This document shows positions 15,847 to 24,007 of a DNA stretch of 64,000 nt, piece by piece. Made by a program: the position numbers and the translations under genes. Each line of letters begins with the position of its first letter. Position 1 is the stretch's first letter. Origin of the DNA: CAWIUB01 sp963839995 (lineage in GTDB: Bacteria > Actinomycetota > Actinomycetes > Mycobacteriales > Jatrophihabitantaceae). A model generated the notes under the pieces. The model saw only the letters and a program-made list of their open reading frames with translations. It was not told the DNA's origin and made no database searches. Location of the stretch: positions 186,001 to 250,000 of the forward strand of contig CAWIXH010000013.1 in assembly GCA_963839995.1 (NCBI GenBank). Direction: 5' to 3'.

Positions 15847-17549
15847 AGGATCACGAACTGATGCGGGGCGAGGTCCAGATGCACGAAGCGGGTGCCGTCC
15901 GCGGCCGTCTGGACGGCCGCGGCACCGGTGCCTCCGTAGAGGTATGACATCGTTGACGGGTGGGGGTGCAGGACTGCGTCGACGACGACGCTGTCATGGC
16001 GCGTCTGGCTGGACACGTTGTAGGCGATGAGAAGCTCCTGCGGGTAGAGGATTCGCGAGAAAGCCAGCGTGTAAGTCGAGCCCGATGGGAAGCTGAAGTG
16101 CTGACCGTCACCCGAGATCTGCCGGTAGTACATGCGGCCGAAGCGGAGAGGTTCCTGGGCCCGCATCACGTCCGCGATCTTGGCGATCTGCTGGTAGATG
16201 TGACACTGCGTGTTAAGCAGGCTCCGGTTACCCACATTGTCGAATAGGGCCTGGCGTATTTGATTGTCTCCGCCGGCGCCGGCGACTCCCTGCTCGTCCC
16301 CGTAGTACATGCACGGCGTCCCGAGGGCGCACAGCAGAAATCCGACAGCCGCGATGACCTGGTCGTCGTCGGCTTGCGCAGGAAAGCGGCCGGCGGGCTG
16401 CCAGAAGGAGTCGTGGTTGTCCACAAACGTGACCAAGTAGCGCCCGATCTCACCGCGGTTCAAAGCCCGATTGCGCTGTGCCTCGAGACGGTTGAACAGG
16501 GTCTGCGGACCCCTGGCGCCGGTCAGGACGTCCCGGAGAGGAGCATTGTTGTCGTCCCCGAAGACGCCCTCGGCCAGCCGGAAGTCGAGCACCGAGTCCA
16601 AACCAAAGAACACCGTGTTGTCGCCGTCCAGCTGCGAGGTGTTCTGGCCGATGTATCGATTGTAAAGGTCGTCCGAGGGAGCGGCGACCTCGCCAAACAA
16701 GAAGAAGCCGCGCTTGCCGAGGCTGTAGGCGTACTCCCGGATATTCGAACAGAACCGTGAGCACGCCAACTCCCCCATGTGCTTCACGGCGTCGACACGG
16801 AAGCCGTCGACGTCAGCCTCACGAATCCAATACGCATACGCCTTGATGAGAGTATTGACAACGTCGGAGCCGATCGCGTCGTCGTCGTTGGCGTAGTCCT
16901 TGAGCGTCGATATGTCGCCGAACTGGTTCTCCGGCGGGTTGTCATAATCGCTCATCTCCCCCCGCCGGTGATACCAGACCGCGTTCCTAAGCTCGGTGGG
17001 TACTGGCCGATCAGCTCGCCGGAAGCCGCCGAATCCGAACTGTTGGTTGTTGGAGTAGAAGAAGCGGAACCCGCCAGGATAGGACCAGTTGTCCCCTGAG
17101 TGGTTGATCACCACGTCGAGGATGATTCGGATGGGGAAGGGTTTCCCATTCTTCGTGAAGCTGTGCGCCGCCGTCACCAGGTCGATCAGATCCTGCTTGT
17201 TCCCGAAACGCGGGTCGATGCTCAGGTAGTTGTTGATGTCGTACCCGTGGTACGAGTTTTCGTTATTCTCGAAGATCGGCGATAGCCAGATCGCCGTACA
17301 TCCCAGTCCTGCGATGTAGGCGAGATTGTTCGTAATACCGGCGATCTTGCCGCCGTAGAACGCGTCGGGGGTGTCGACGCCTGCGGACCGACCGGTGCCG
17401 CCGGTCACGGGCCTCACGATCTCGTCCTGAAACCGGTCGACCATGAGGAAGTAAATGAACTCCTCACGCCAATCGCGGTCGATGCTGAAGTACGTCTTTC
17501 CAGGGATCGGCGTGAGATCGATCTGCGTGATCGATGTCGGATCGGACAT
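15840..17549 (-). CDS. GH13-family alpha-amylase-type glycoside hydrolase
   Basis: A 569-residue protein from the ATG at 17549, which has a GGAGGT site 7 bases upstream. It carries the four conserved GH13 motifs: DVVINH (145-150), GFRVDAVKH (249-257, nucleophile Asp253), FLFGEV (283-288, acid/base Glu287) and FVDNHD (375-380, transition-state Asp380). It should cleave or transfer alpha-glucosidic bonds in a (beta/alpha)8 barrel. A C-terminal beta domain follows, from about residue 480. There is no signal peptide, so it is probably cytoplasmic or not exported by Sec. The stop codon and last base of the final Arg codon come from the terminal repeat of the adjacent IS4-like element, so the native C-terminus may have been slightly longer. 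Confidence 0.92.
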   Translation of the reverse strand: MSDPTSITQIDLTPIPGKTYFSIDRDWREEFIYFLMVDRFQDEIVRPVTGGTGRSAGVDTPDAFYGGKIAGITNNLAYIAGLGCTAIWLSPIFENNENSYHGYDINNYLSIDPRFGNKQDLIDLVTAAHSFTKNGKPFPIRIILDVVINHSGDNWSYPGGFRFFYSNNQQFGFGGFRRADRPVPTELRNAVWYHRRGEMSDYDNPPENQFGDISTLKDYANDDDAIGSDVVNTLIKAYAYWIREADVDGFRVDAVKHMGELACSRFCSNIREYAYSLGKRGFFLFGEVAAPSDDLYNRYIGQNTSQLDGDNTVFFGLDSVLDFRLAEGVFGDDNNAPLRDVLTGARGPQTLFNRLEAQRNRALNRGEIGRYLVTFVDNHDSFWQPAGRFPAQADDDQVIAAVGFLLCALGTPCMYYGDEQGVAGAGGDNQIRQALFDNVGNRSLLNTQCHIYQQIAKIADVMRAQEPLRFGRMYYRQISGDGQHFSFPSGSTYTLAFSRILYPQELLIAYNVSSQTRHDSVVVDAVLHPHPSTMSYLYGGTGAAAVQTAADGTRFVHLDLAPHQFVILR

Positions 17550-17754
17550 GGGAGACCTCCCTGTTGTCATCGGCTAAACCACCGCACAGGCAAGGACAGC
17601 ATGCACGACGCACTCGGCGGCCGCTGCAGCGGACAGAGCACCGCCCGCCTGCGGTAGACGTCATCCTCAGCTGTGCGGTGCGTCGTCTGAGGCCTCAAAC
17701 GACGGCCTCCCAGGCGGTCCCTCGGAGTGATACAGCAAGTTCGCTGGACCGCAG

Positions 17755-19095
17755 TCAGCCTATCGAGACCTCCACCGCCCGCCAGATGACTCGAGCGACT
17801 TCGGGATGGCAGATGTCGCTGTGCGCGCCTGAGATCCCAGAGGACGTGGCGATCACACTGTCCGCGTTGAGGTTGTACACAGCGCCTGAGTGGAACTCGT
17901 AGCTGTCATCGACTCGCTGCAGTTCGTCATCGACACACTCGATGCCCGGTCCACGAACGCCAAAGGTACCGATGCAGCCATAGGTCGGTAGCTTGCTCGG
18001 GGCGAAGTCGATCTGACCTCGGACGCCGGCCCCGAGCGGGTAGAAGACGCGAACAGCCCGGTCGTGCACGGATGTTGTCGCGATAAACGGCCCCCGCACC
18101 AGTCCGCCTTCGATGATCCGGTGGAAATAGCCCGAGCGGTCCGGTTGGACAGGGATGCTCCCCCAGAACGACCACAACGACATGGCGCCCTGAATCAGCA
18201 CGAGGCTGCCCGCGCCGGGTCGAGACCCGGCGGTAGCCGGGGGACCGGCGACCGCAGCCGAGGCCACAATGCATCCGAAGCTATGCCCCGCCAGATGCAA
18301 CCGCGCATCGGGCAGCGCTGTGTGCAGCCGGGACAGCAAATTGGCCGCGGCGGACTGTCCGAATAGCATCGCGCGCCGCTTCATCGTCCAAAAGCTGAGG
18401 ACGCGCAGTGGCGCGAGGATGCCGCCGAGGGAGAATCCCGCATAGGAGACCGGGTCGATGATGTCGGCCATCAGCGCGGTCTGATAGGTCTCTTCTGAGT
18501 CGAACGGAGCGCGGTCATCGCCCGGCGCGCTGCCTTCACCCTCGGAGCGAATCGCAAGCAGGTCGTTTAGTTCGTGATAGGCCGCGCGAACTTCTGGCGG
18601 CAGGGTCGCTGGAACCGCGTCGAGCCTGGCTGCTTCGACGATTCGGCGTATCGCTGCCCGCGTGTCCGGGGAGTCGCCGAGTCGGCCGGCGTAATCGTTC
18701 ACGAGTCGGTCCAGCGGATCCCCGGTCTCAGCACTTGTCTCGTCTCCCGCCGCGAATGACCCACGACCGAGGTCCTCGTCACCCCACGGCTTGCTCGGCC
18801 AGTGCACGCCGACCAACAGCGGATGGAATTTCGGATCTCGACCCGCCAACCGTCCCAAGTCATCGGTGCGCTCGGCCATAGTGTCGATCCACTTCCCGTA
18901 TTGGGTTCGCGCGTCGGCTACATCACCGTTCCACCCGTGACTGAAGATGAACACATCGCTCACCTCGTCCAGGCGCGCTGTTCCGATCAGCACATCACTC
19001 GCACGAGTCCCGTTCTCCAGCCGCTCGACGCCGTCGGCGTCATAAGACAACAGGTGGTAGGAGAGGCCGTGTACGGGCGAAACCTCGCTCGCCAT
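17755..19095 (-). CDS. Alpha/beta hydrolase (putative serine esterase/lipase), unknown substrate
   Basis: A 446-residue protein from the ATG at 19095, preceded by GAGGAG. The nucleophile elbow LHLAGHSFGCIVASA (GHSFG at 270-274, Ser272) and the oxyanion-type segment DVFIFSHGWNGDVADA (about 47-62) support an alpha/beta hydrolase fold. A likely catalytic His lies in the C-terminal SGISGAHSDICHPEVARVIW. A long charged insertion (about 105-205) separates the first strands from the nucleophile. No signal peptide is visible. It lies 10 bases downstream of the remnant of a caspase/gingipain-like gene in the same direction, and upstream of the GH13 gene after about 200 bases. Confidence 0.8.
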   Translation of the reverse strand: MASEVSPVHGLSYHLLSYDADGVERLENGTRASDVLIGTARLDEVSDVFIFSHGWNGDVADARTQYGKWIDTMAERTDDLGRLAGRDPKFHPLLVGVHWPSKPWGDEDLGRGSFAAGDETSAETGDPLDRLVNDYAGRLGDSPDTRAAIRRIVEAARLDAVPATLPPEVRAAYHELNDLLAIRSEGEGSAPGDDRAPFDSEETYQTALMADIIDPVSYAGFSLGGILAPLRVLSFWTMKRRAMLFGQSAAANLLSRLHTALPDARLHLAGHSFGCIVASAAVAGPPATAGSRPGAGSLVLIQGAMSLWSFWGSIPVQPDRSGYFHRIIEGGLVRGPFIATTSVHDRAVRVFYPLGAGVRGQIDFAPSKLPTYGCIGTFGVRGPGIECVDDELQRVDDSYEFHSGAVYNLNADSVIATSSGISGAHSDICHPEVARVIWRAVEVSIG

Positions 19096-19105
19096 CGAAT
19101 ACTCC

Positions 19106-19500
19106 TCAGTCCTTGCCTGGTGTCGACTGCCGGGCGCGGATCGCTGGGTCACCGAGGATGAGGAAGTTACGCGCGTCCTGCGTGGCCAGCCACAGTCGCG
19201 CGAGTTCACGATCGTCGACGACGAAACCTGCGTTGCGTTCTCGACTGAGTAATGCGAGAGTTCTGTCGCGACCTTGGTATACCGCTGGACGAGGTAGTCC
19301 ATCGCCATGCCAAGCGGTAGGCCGGACAGCAGGGCCCGAATAGTGCTCGAGAACGGCAGGATCTGCGGGTCGATCCCCTTCCATAGGAACGAGGAGTTCC
19401 AGACCCGGTCGATATGACCGACGAACGCCAGGCAGCCGCCGCCCAGCTTCCTCCACAGGCTTGCCGATGAGCTGATCCATAGCGCGACAAAACGCAGTTA
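19106..19500 (-). pseudogene. C-terminal remnant of a caspase/gingipain-like (C25-type) protein
   Basis: Leftward from about 19500 one frame reads ISSSASLWRKLGGGCLAFVG, then HIDRVWNSSFLWKGIDPQIL, PFSSTIRALLSGLPLGMAMD and YLVQRYTKVATELSHY. After a frame change near 19230 the neighbour continues as VDDRELARLWLATQDARNFLILGDPAIRA and stops at 19106. The ALA-FVGH-x-D-R-x-W, GLPLG-x-A-x-D and W-LATQDARNFLILGDPA blocks are what I expect near the C-terminus of large caspase-fold or gingipain-like proteins. The catalytic His-Cys part is absent. It is truncated upstream and frameshifted, so not functional. Confidence 0.5.
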
Positions 19501-20045
19501 CATCCAACAAGACTTTGTGCGGAGCGCGCACGACCCGCAGGCGTTGAAACACTGGCATGGGCGGAGCGACAACCGCCTCAAGCAGTGTAGAAACACTTCA
19601 ACCGTAGCAATATTGGGCGAAATCTCCAGAGCGAACATAGTGCACTATACATATTTGAGCGATTCCCACCCGGCCGCTTCCAGGAGTTTTGGTCAAGCAC
19701 TGTTGGCTACAGAGTACCGTGACCTTCAGTGCTTTCCGGTCGGACAGGCAGACGGTGGCTAGGACGCCTCATCAGGCCGGGTAAGCAGAGGCCCGGCAGT
19801 GATATTGTAAGTAGGCCTTCGATGCGTTAGACATCGCCGGGATCGATAAGGCGCAACGGTTCCTGACAATCTGCCGATACCCGGCCAAGTCTGGTTGCGG
19901 CGAGACCTCGACGTACGGCTCACTTCCCAATAGCGGTTGCCGATTACGCACTTGTTGTACGATATTGAATATTGCTAGTCTGCCTTTCTCTCGCATGATG
20001 AGTGGAGGCAGTCCCGCGGCGGCGGGTGTCCCTTGGGGAGGTCGC
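19501..20045 (+). other. Divergent intergenic region, relatively AT-rich
   Basis: About 540 bases separate the leftward remnant from the rightward cluster. Parts are clearly lower in GC than the surroundings (for example 19610-19660, with CACTATACATATTTG). No gene is supported. It probably contains the promoter of the cluster starting at 20046, but I cannot place -35 and -10 boxes with confidence. Confidence 0.5.
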
Positions 20046-20282
20046 ATGCTGAAGGCTCGACTGGAACTGGGACTGGCGACGATCACCGGCGTGCTTACGG
20101 TTGTGACGTTTTTCTGGCCCACCTGGCTGGAATCGTTGACCGGGCTCCAGCCGGACGAGGGAAGAGGCGAAACCGAGTGGGGCCTCGTCCTGCTCCTGGC
20201 CGCGATCACGCTCGTGATGGCGCTGCTGAGTCGACGGGATTATGCACGTGTCCGTCGCCAGGAGGCCTCCGAGGGCTCCTAG
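20046..20282 (+). CDS. Small two-helix membrane protein, first gene of the BNR cluster
   Basis: A 78-residue protein from the ATG at 20046, with GGGGAGGT placed 5 bases upstream. It has two hydrophobic segments: LGLATITGVLTVVTFFWPTWL (about residues 8-28) and WGLVLLLAAITLVMALL (about 46-62). Between them is an acidic loop, TGLQPDEGRGETE, and the C-terminus is basic (SRRDYARVRRQEASEGS). The layout resembles small ABC-type accessory membrane proteins, but I know no family function. It is separated by 2 bases from the next gene, so it is almost certainly in one operon with the acidic protein and the BNR protein. Confidence 0.7.
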   Translation: MLKARLELGLATITGVLTVVTFFWPTWLESLTGLQPDEGRGETEWGLVLLLAAITLVMALLSRRDYARVRRQEASEGS

Positions 20283-20284
20283 CC

Positions 20285-20509
20285 ATGCCCCGCGATCCCA
20301 AGTTCGATCCGCCTGAGCCGGACGGCGCTGCTGAGCGGCTCCGCCAGTTCGAGCAGGCGCGTGGCTTCGATCCTGATGCGGGAGAGCCGGTGGAGGAAAC
20401 GGACGAGAACCCGGAGACCGACGCGGGCGACGCCGTGGGCGAGCCGCCGCCTGACGGCACGACGACCGACAGCGCTGCAGACAACGAGGGGGAGAACGGA
20501 CATGCGTAG
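20285..20509 (+). CDS. Small acidic protein carrying an AxERLRxFExARG motif
   Basis: A 74-residue, strongly acidic protein (MPRDPKFDPPEPDGAAERLR...). Residues 15-27, AAERLRQFEQARG, form a short amphipathic helix pattern that recurs in the next gene as AMERLRLFEAERG (residues 48-60). The rest, EPVEETDENPETDAGDAVGE, is low-complexity and probably disordered. It begins 2 bases after the membrane-protein stop and overlaps the next gene start by 8 bases. I recognise no family. The shared motif suggests both proteins dock to a common partner, which is inference. Confidence 0.6.
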   Translation: MPRDPKFDPPEPDGAAERLRQFEQARGFDPDAGEPVEETDENPETDAGDAVGEPPPDGTTTDSAADNEGENGHA

Positions 20510-23063
20510 CCCGTCGTACGTCGAGTCCAGCGCGGTGACCGCGACTGCGGCCCGAGACACCCTCGCCGACGAGGGCAAAACGCCACCGTCCGGCACACGG
20601 CGACGCCGCACGAAGCCGGCCGACCAGCCCGCGCACGGTAAGGCCATGGAGCGGCTGCGGCTCTTCGAGGCCGAGCGCGGCCTGTCCGAAGGCAGCAGCG
20701 GCACGGCCAGCAGCCCGCTCGCCACGGTCGCCGCTGGCGCGGAGGCCGTACCGCCGGTCGCCGAAATGTTGGCGGCAGCGCTGTCCGAGGCGCCTGCTAC
20801 CGCAATGTCGGTCGGTGGTCAGAACTGGACATCGATAGGCCCGACGGTCATGCACGGCGGCCAGACGTACGGCTCCGGTCCCGGCAGCCGCGTCGACGTG
20901 GCCGGCCGCGTATCCTGTATCGCGGTCGACCCGAGCGACAGCGCGCACTTGCTCGTCGGATCGGCCGGGGGCGGCGTCTGGGAGAGCCGTACGACCGGCG
21001 CCTCCTGGGTGCCACGCTTCGACGGTATGAGCACCCTGGCCATGGGCGCGCTGTGCTTCGACCCGCACGCGGCGTCGACCGTGTACGCCGGCAGCGGCGA
21101 GGGGGACGCTTTCGCGTACCTCGGGCAAGGCGTCTTCCGGTCCACCGACGGCGGCACCACCTGGGCGTTGCGGGCCGGCGCACCGTTCGTCGGCGTCGGC
21201 TTCTACCGTCTCGTGGTCGACCCTGCCGACTCCACTCTGCTGTACGCCGGCGCGCGCGCGGGCCTTTTCACCTCGGCCGACGCCGGACTGACTTGGACCC
21301 AGCGGCGCTCGGCCCGCTGCTGGAGCATCTCGGTGCACCCCTCCGGCGGCTCGACGGAGGTCATGGCCGGCTGCGCGGACGGACTGTTCCGGTCGACCGA
21401 CTCGGGGGCCACGTGGTCAGCCGTGACCCTGGCCGGCGTGCCGACGCCTGCAGGCATACAGCGCCTCGCCGTCAGTCACGCCCAGTCCAACCCGGTCGTC
21501 GCGTGGGCATGGGCGGCGACAAACCCGTCCATGGCGATCCCGGGCGGCACCCAGCCGACGCCGCGGCTATGGCGTCGCGGCGGGGCGAGCAGTGCGTTCA
21601 CGGCCGTCGCCGTTGACTCGGCGGTACGCACCGGGCAGGCCTGGTATGACTGGTACGTCCAGACCGCTCCGGACACCGACGGCACCGTCTACCTCGGCGA
21701 GATCGCCGCCTGGCGGGTGGACGCCACGATCGGCGGCGGCTGGTCATGGACAAACCTGTCGGCTAAGTCCGCCGGCGACAGCATCCACCCCGACCAGCAT
21801 TGTCTCACCATCGACCCGGCGAACCCTTCCGTCGTCTACGCCGGGTGCGACGGCGGCATCTACCGCTCCCCTGACCGTGGCCTGCACTGGGCCGACCTCA
21901 ATGACGGCCTGGTCATCACCGAGATCGAATACATGGCGCAGGACATCGGCTCCGCCCGCTGGCTGCTAGCGGGTACGCAGGACAACGGCACCATCCGCTA
22001 CACAGGCCGCCCGGACTGGGACCACGTGGCCGACGGCGACGGTGGCGATGTCGGCGCGAGCTCCACAGATCCACGCAATGTGTACCACGAGTATTTCCGC
22101 ATGGGCCTCGACGTTTCGAACGACCGCGGTGACACCTGGACGTGGAGGCCCAACGCCAACCGCGACCCAAATGTGTACGGGCAGCTGTTCTACCCACCGG
22201 TCGAGGCCAGCGGCGCGACGGTCGCCCAGGCCGGCGAGAGCGTCTTCATCTCCCGCGACTCCGGCGGGTCCTTCACGGAGGTGGCGCTGCCCGGCCGTCC
22301 AATCGCGTCGGCCATGCATTCGCCGACCGCGGACCAGTTATACGTCGGGACGACCGGCGGTCAGGTGTACCGGATCTCTTGGTCCGGGACGGCGTGGGCG
22401 GCGCCGGTGGCGCTCACTTCTCCGCGGGCAGCCTGGATCTCCGATCTGTTCGCCGACAAGAACAACCTCAACCGGCTCTGGGCAACGTCCACTGTGATCG
22501 GCGGTGGTCGCGTCTTCCGTTCGGATGACGCCGGTACGTCGTGGACCGACTGCTCGGCCGGTCTGCCGGACCTGCCGGTCAACGCTCTCGAAGTGCATCC
22601 CGTAAACGCGTCCAGGATTTGGATCGCGCTCGACAAAGGCGTATTCGAGTCGACGGATGCCGGCGCATCGTGGCATATCCTGGCGCCCGGACTGCCTAAC
22701 TGCATGATGGCCGACCTGATCTACCATCCGCACGCGCGGGTACTGCGAGTCGGTACGCGCAACCGAGGCGTCTGGGAGTACGCAGTCGATCACCTCGACA
22801 TCCCGTACTGCGGCGTGCAATGGCTCGGCTCGCTTGCGGCGAACGAGACCAAGCGGTGGTTCACCTTCCGTTGGCCGGCCACCTGGCACGTGCTCTGGAC
22901 CGTGATGCCAACGACGGTAAGGCCGGGTGCGCCGGAGCTGTGGTGGGACGTACAAATCGAACGCGCCGACGCCGAGTACGTCACGTACTGGATCACGGTG
23001 CGCAACCTGACCTCGGCACAGGTCGACTTCGAGGGCAGGTTCGCCATCCTCAGCTATCGATGA
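20502..23063 (+). CDS. Large BNR/sortilin-type beta-propeller protein
   Basis: An 853-residue protein from the ATG at 20502, with GGGGGAG 8 bases upstream. Residues 1-110 are low-complexity and include the AMERLRLFEAERG motif (48-60). From about 115 many BNR/Asp-box repeats follow: VFRSTDGGTTWALR, LFTSADAGLTWTQ, LFRSTDSGATWSAV, IYRSPDRGLHWADL, FISRDSGGSFTEV, VFRSDDAGTSWTDC and VFESTDAGASWHIL. They form one or two beta-propellers like those of sialidases and VPS10/sortilin domains. The final 85 residues (GVQWLGSLAANETKRWFTFR onward) are a separate domain duplicated as the next gene. No sialidase catalytic residues or signal peptide are evident, so carbohydrate or protein binding is more likely than hydrolysis. 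Confidence 0.85.
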   Translation: MRSPSYVESSAVTATAARDTLADEGKTPPSGTRRRRTKPADQPAHGKAMERLRLFEAERGLSEGSSGTASSPLATVAAGAEAVPPVAEMLAAALSEAPATAMSVGGQNWTSIGPTVMHGGQTYGSGPGSRVDVAGRVSCIAVDPSDSAHLLVGSAGGGVWESRTTGASWVPRFDGMSTLAMGALCFDPHAASTVYAGSGEGDAFAYLGQGVFRSTDGGTTWALRAGAPFVGVGFYRLVVDPADSTLLYAGARAGLFTSADAGLTWTQRRSARCWSISVHPSGGSTEVMAGCADGLFRSTDSGATWSAVTLAGVPTPAGIQRLAVSHAQSNPVVAWAWAATNPSMAIPGGTQPTPRLWRRGGASSAFTAVAVDSAVRTGQAWYDWYVQTAPDTDGTVYLGEIAAWRVDATIGGGWSWTNLSAKSAGDSIHPDQHCLTIDPANPSVVYAGCDGGIYRSPDRGLHWADLNDGLVITEIEYMAQDIGSARWLLAGTQDNGTIRYTGRPDWDHVADGDGGDVGASSTDPRNVYHEYFRMGLDVSNDRGDTWTWRPNANRDPNVYGQLFYPPVEASGATVAQAGESVFISRDSGGSFTEVALPGRPIASAMHSPTADQLYVGTTGGQVYRISWSGTAWAAPVALTSPRAAWISDLFADKNNLNRLWATSTVIGGGRVFRSDDAGTSWTDCSAGLPDLPVNALEVHPVNASRIWIALDKGVFESTDAGASWHILAPGLPNCMMADLIYHPHARVLRVGTRNRGVWEYAVDHLDIPYCGVQWLGSLAANETKRWFTFRWPATWHVLWTVMPTTVRPGAPELWWDVQIERADAEYVTYWITVRNLTSAQVDFEGRFAILSYR

Positions 23064-23115
23064 CGGGCAGGACAGGTCCCCGCCGCAGTCACCAACCATC
23101 GAATGGAGACGGTAG

Positions 23116-23370
23116 ATGCGCACCGGAGTACAGTGGACAGGCACGTTGAACCCTGGTCAGACCCAGAAGTGGTTCACCTTCAACTGGCCGGCAGTATGGC
23201 ATGTCGTCTGGTACGTCGTACCCACCACCGTAAGGAATGGCGCTCCCGAGCTGGACTGGGACGTCGAGGTGGAGCGGGCATCGGCGACCACGGTCACGTA
23301 CTGGATCACGGTCAAGAACCTCACCAACGTGGCAGCAACCTTCGAAGGCCGCTACGCCGTCCTCAACTGA
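23116..23370 (+). CDS. Stand-alone copy of the BNR protein's C-terminal domain
   Basis: An 84-residue protein, MRTGVQWTGTLNPGQTQKWF onward, that aligns over its full length with the last 85 residues of the upstream BNR protein. Shared blocks are GVQW-GTL, the KWFTFNWPAVWHVVW / RWFTFRWPATWHVLW pair, VPTTVRNGAPEL / MPTTVRPGAPEL, and TYWITVKNLTN / TYWITVRNLTS ending FEGRYAVL / FEGRFAIL. The alternation of hydrophobic residues suggests an all-beta sandwich. It starts 52 bases after the BNR stop with GGAGAC upstream. It probably arose by domain duplication and may compete with or associate with the parent. Its function is unknown. Confidence 0.75.
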   Translation: MRTGVQWTGTLNPGQTQKWFTFNWPAVWHVVWYVVPTTVRNGAPELDWDVEVERASATTVTYWITVKNLTNVAATFEGRYAVLN

Positions 23371-23381
23371 AGAGGTGAACT

Positions 23382-23618
23382 GTGCGCATCACGATCGAAT
23401 CCGATGAGACGCCGACAGCCGCCCATATCGGTGATCAGGCGGTGCCCGCGCCGTACGACACCTCGGGCAGCAACACCGGCAACTCCGGACTCAGTGCCGG
23501 AGAGTGCATCGACCCATTATCGCCCGTGGCCCGACTGGAGTTGGTAACCGACACGAAAGCAGACGGCGCGACGATCGCGGCAAGTGCGGTACCCGCCGGA
23601 GCAGCGCCGAAGCTGTAG
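23382..23618 (+). CDS. Small 78-residue protein, possible secreted or precursor-type peptide
   Basis: It begins at a GTG at 23382 with GAGGTG 5 bases upstream and follows the 84-residue gene by 11 bases, so it closes the operon. The sequence opens MRITIESDETPTAAHIGDQA and continues with a Gly/Ser/Asn-rich centre (DTSGSNTGNSGLSAGEC) with a single Cys. It ends ADGATIAASAVPAGAAPKL. It is rich in Ala, Thr, Ser and Asp, without a transmembrane segment. I recognise no domain. The small size and position at the end of the cluster are compatible with a product that the others act on, but this is speculation. Confidence 0.5.
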   Translation: MRITIESDETPTAAHIGDQAVPAPYDTSGSNTGNSGLSAGECIDPLSPVARLELVTDTKADGATIAASAVPAGAAPKL

Positions 23619-24007
23619 TCGCACCGAACGAGTTCAACCAATCCGTAAAGCAAAGTAGGAGCGAGTCCTGGACTGCTTGAGGCGCTCATAACGGCTTGCC
23701 ATCCAGCGCGAGTCAGGGTTCCACCGCCGTACAGAATCGGCACCGAGTCGACCGGTACGTCGACATCGACCACGCAGCGTGACCGACTGACCTGCACGCA
23801 TCTCCGTCGTTCCGGTACACCCGAACGCGCGGTGGCTGCGCGCGTTATCCAGCTCCGAACGATCGATACCGTGCAGCGTGACGCCATCGCGCTCGGCTGG
23901 GATTCGCGCAAGGTCCCGACCAGAAATTGGGGCGGACACAAACGATCTTGCAGGTGAAGCGCGTCGGCGGTCGGTGACATCGTGTGACCGGACGAGGATG
24001 GTGCGCC
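23619..24007 (+). other. Convergent intergenic stretch
   Basis: About 390 bases lie between the rightward small gene and the leftward response regulator. Open frames exist on both strands, but their composition (Arg/Ser/Thr-rich) and lack of motifs argue against coding. No convincing terminator hairpin was found. Confidence 0.45.

Noticed and set aside
19944..21338. 464-codon minus-strand open frame opposite the BNR cluster
   Set aside because: Arg/Gly/Ala-rich shadow of the opposite strand; the plus strand has clear BNR repeats and ribosome sites.
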